The position numbers and the translations under genes are program-made. From positions 1-5,657 of the forward strand of contig DJHE01000006.1 of NCBI GenBank assembly GCA_002432945.1: 5,657 nt of DNA, written 5' to 3'. Positions 5,020-5,657 of the stretch are shown here, in pieces. How positions within the stretch are numbered: position 1 is the stretch's first letter; each line of letters starts with the position of its first letter. The notes under the pieces were generated by a model. The model made no database searches. It saw only the letters and a list, made by a program, of their open reading frames with translations, and was not told the DNA's origin. This DNA is from Synergistaceae bacterium UBA5827. GTDB taxonomy: Bacteria; Synergistota; Synergistia; Synergistales; 79-D21.

Positions 5020-5222
5020 GGGTTTCCTATCAGGTCGTCTTTTGTGCAGCCGAAAAGCTCAGCGATCTGGATAAGCCGTTTAACACCCGGATCCTGGCGG
5101 CCGGTTTCCCATCGCGACACCGTTATTGCGGAAACGCTTAAACGGTTCGCAAGATCTTCCTGTGTCATGCTATGCGCTTCTCGCATATTTGCTATACCCG
5201 GCAGGCCCTTCTGGTTTCCCAC
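4959..5222 (-). CDS. Cro-like HTH repressor, zero-frame product (87 aa)
   Basis: Residues 5-66 form a Cro/C1-type HTH: IANMREAHSMTQEDLANRL, then SVSAITVSRWETGRQDP as turn and recognition helix, then RLIQIAELFGCTKDDLIG. Such proteins bind DNA as dimers and repress the repressor promoter and their own early promoter. The start is GTG 5222 with GAGGAGG about 8 nt upstream. It is the first gene of the leftward operon, roughly 27 nt after the predicted transcription start. The tail after P68 (TEAPARRRRTTGAS) is Arg/Thr-rich and not domain-like, while the -1 frame over the same bases looks coding; see the frameshift entry. It shares ITVSRWE with the divergent CI-like protein, so both probably bind the same operators. 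Confidence 0.88.
   Translation of the reverse strand: MGNQKGLPGIANMREAHSMTQEDLANRLSVSAITVSRWETGRQDPGVKRLIQIAELFGCTKDDLIGNPTEAPARRRRTTGASTHSAA
4981..5025 (-). promoter_or_regulatory. Candidate programmed -1 ribosomal frameshift signal
   Basis: Read leftward, the zero frame GGA AAC CCT contains A AAC CCT (5025-5019), an X XXY YYZ heptamer. A 6-nt spacer ACGGAG (5018-5013) follows, then a perfect 7-bp stem GCCCCGG (5012-5006) / CCGGGGC (4987-4981) with an 18-nt loop. Order and spacing fit the standard -1 frameshift layout. AAACCCT is not among the most efficient bacterial slippery sequences, so efficiency is uncertain. Confidence 0.5.
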
Positions 5223-5255
5223 TGTAACCCCTCCTCTCTAAAAAACAGTAGCCCT

Positions 5256-5284
5256 ATACTATGCGCAGTGCGCCTAGTTTTCAA
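5256..5284 (-). promoter_or_regulatory. Leftward early promoter for the Cro-like gene
   Basis: On the minus strand the -35 is TTGAAA (5284-5279) and the -10 is TAGTAT (5261-5256), separated by 17 bp. The predicted transcription start is near 5249, giving a leader of about 27 nt with the SD GAGGAGG before GTG 5222. The spacer is filled by the operator dyad at 5260-5276. Confidence 0.7.
5260..5276. promoter_or_regulatory. Operator dyad in the leftward promoter
   Basis: TATGCGCAGTGCGCCTA is a 17-bp near-perfect dyad (7 of 8 base pairs symmetric around G5268). It sits between the -35 and -10 of the leftward promoter, so a bound repressor would block RNA polymerase. It is further flanked by the 7-bp inverted repeat GCCCTAT (5251-5257) / ATAGGGC (5284-5290). 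Confidence 0.75.
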
Positions 5285-5309
5285 TAGGGCTGATGGCCCA
5301 TTTAAGCGT

Positions 5310-5413
5310 TATGCGCATGGGTCGATAGGCGCATATTGCGCATTGAATTATTAGTCGTAAGGCGCATAATTTTTGTATGGTAAAGAGAGTGAAGAAGCCT
5401 GAGGCTATGCGCA
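5310..5413. promoter_or_regulatory. Additional operator half-sites across the repressor promoter
   Basis: Copies of the half-site TATGCGC[A/C] or its complement occur at 5310-5317 (TATGCGCA), 5326-5333 (TAGGCGCA) facing 5337-5344 (TGCGCATT), 5361-5368 (GGCGCATA, inverted, partner-like TACGACTA on the other strand), and 5406-5413 (TATGCGCA, inside the repressor coding region). The 5326-5344 pair has a 3-bp centre rather than 1 bp. The sites overlap the -35 and -10 of the rightward promoter. Confidence 0.65.
5343..5370 (+). promoter_or_regulatory. Rightward promoter for the CI-like repressor
   Basis: The -35 TTGAAT (5343-5348) and -10 CATAAT (5365-5370) are 16 bp apart. The expected start, 7 nt past the -10, coincides with the ATG at 5377, so the mRNA may be leaderless. 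Operator half-sites overlap both elements. Confidence 0.6.
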
Positions 5414-5657
5414 TTGGGAAAAGAATTGCCTATGCAAGAGAGGTCGCCAAGCTAACGCAAAGCGACCTCGCCCTTGCTGTTGGGGTATCCTCTATAACTG
5501 TTTCCCGTTGGGAATCGGGTTGGCAATCTCCCGATGATGAAACCAAGAGGCGTTTAGCAACTGCCCTTAATACGACCATCTCTTACTTGATGGATGAATC
5601 TGAAACAGCGCCGCTTCCCGACGAACCCAGCAACGTCAAGGGTCCCTTCAGGGAACT
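5377..5657 (+). CDS. CI-like repressor, HTH domain, 3' end outside window
   Basis: Ninety-three codons are visible with no stop. Residues 11-73 are a Cro/C1-type HTH: MRIGKRIAYAREVAKLTQ, SDLALAVGVSSITVSRWESG, then RRLATALNTTISYLMDE. From about residue 75 a Pro-rich acidic stretch (ETAPLPDEPSN) looks like the hinge of a longer repressor, whose C-terminal (often S24 peptidase) domain would lie beyond the edge; that part is inferred. ATG 5377 is chosen because the promoter predicts initiation at that base and no SD precedes it; GTG 5389 or ATG 5407 remain possible with weak SDs. Codons are more AT-rich than in the leftward operon. Its recognition helix matches that of the divergent Cro-like protein. 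Confidence 0.85.
   Translation, partial: MVKRVKKPEAMRIGKRIAYAREVAKLTQSDLALAVGVSSITVSRWESGWQSPDDETKRRLATALNTTISYLMDESETAPLPDEPSNVKGPFRE

Overview
The window looks like the immunity and early region of a temperate phage, prophage or phage satellite in a bacterium of moderately high GC. Nearly every gene has a strong Shine-Dalgarno (SD) sequence (GGAGG, GGAGGTGA, GGGGGTGA) and promoters are sigma70-like. I cannot name the host. No integrase, capsid, tail or chromosomal housekeeping gene is visible.

Right end (about 4780-5657): a divergent CI/Cro-type switch. A CI-like repressor reads rightward and leaves the window incomplete. A Cro-like repressor reads leftward. Between them are several copies of a TATGCGC[A/C] half-site, one forming a 17-bp dyad inside the spacer of the leftward promoter. 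The two proteins share the recognition-helix string ITVSRWE. The Cro-like gene carries a slippery-type heptamer (A AAC CCT), a 6-nt spacer and a 7-bp GC stem, which together lead into a coding-looking -1 frame ending just before the next gene.

Middle (about 2250-4780): a leftward early operon. In order it holds a 57-aa protein, an AlpA-type regulator, a possible 44-aa protein, a 335-aa protein whose C-terminal half is a terminase large subunit (TerL) nuclease domain without the ATPase and with two catalytic Asp positions apparently lost, a membrane-anchored lytic transglycosylase, and a 55-aa Cys-rich protein. One small coiled-coil gene (4409-4543) reads the other way.

Left end (1-2250): a BRO-N/ANT antirepressor, a coupled 73-aa gene, then an intergenic stretch with a convincing rightward promoter and hairpin terminator about 65 nt apart. 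These predict a small RNA that carries an anti-SD sequence. Next is a replication-initiator-like gene running off the left edge. Its middle contains 11-bp iterons, GGTTA-type pentamers and an 11-bp-stem hairpin, the layout of a phage origin inside an initiator gene.

As inferred, CI and Cro decide the lysis/lysogeny state. Leftward transcription from the Cro promoter then expresses AlpA, the TerL-like protein, the antirepressor and the initiator, and the antisense small RNA may tune the antirepressor/replication boundary.
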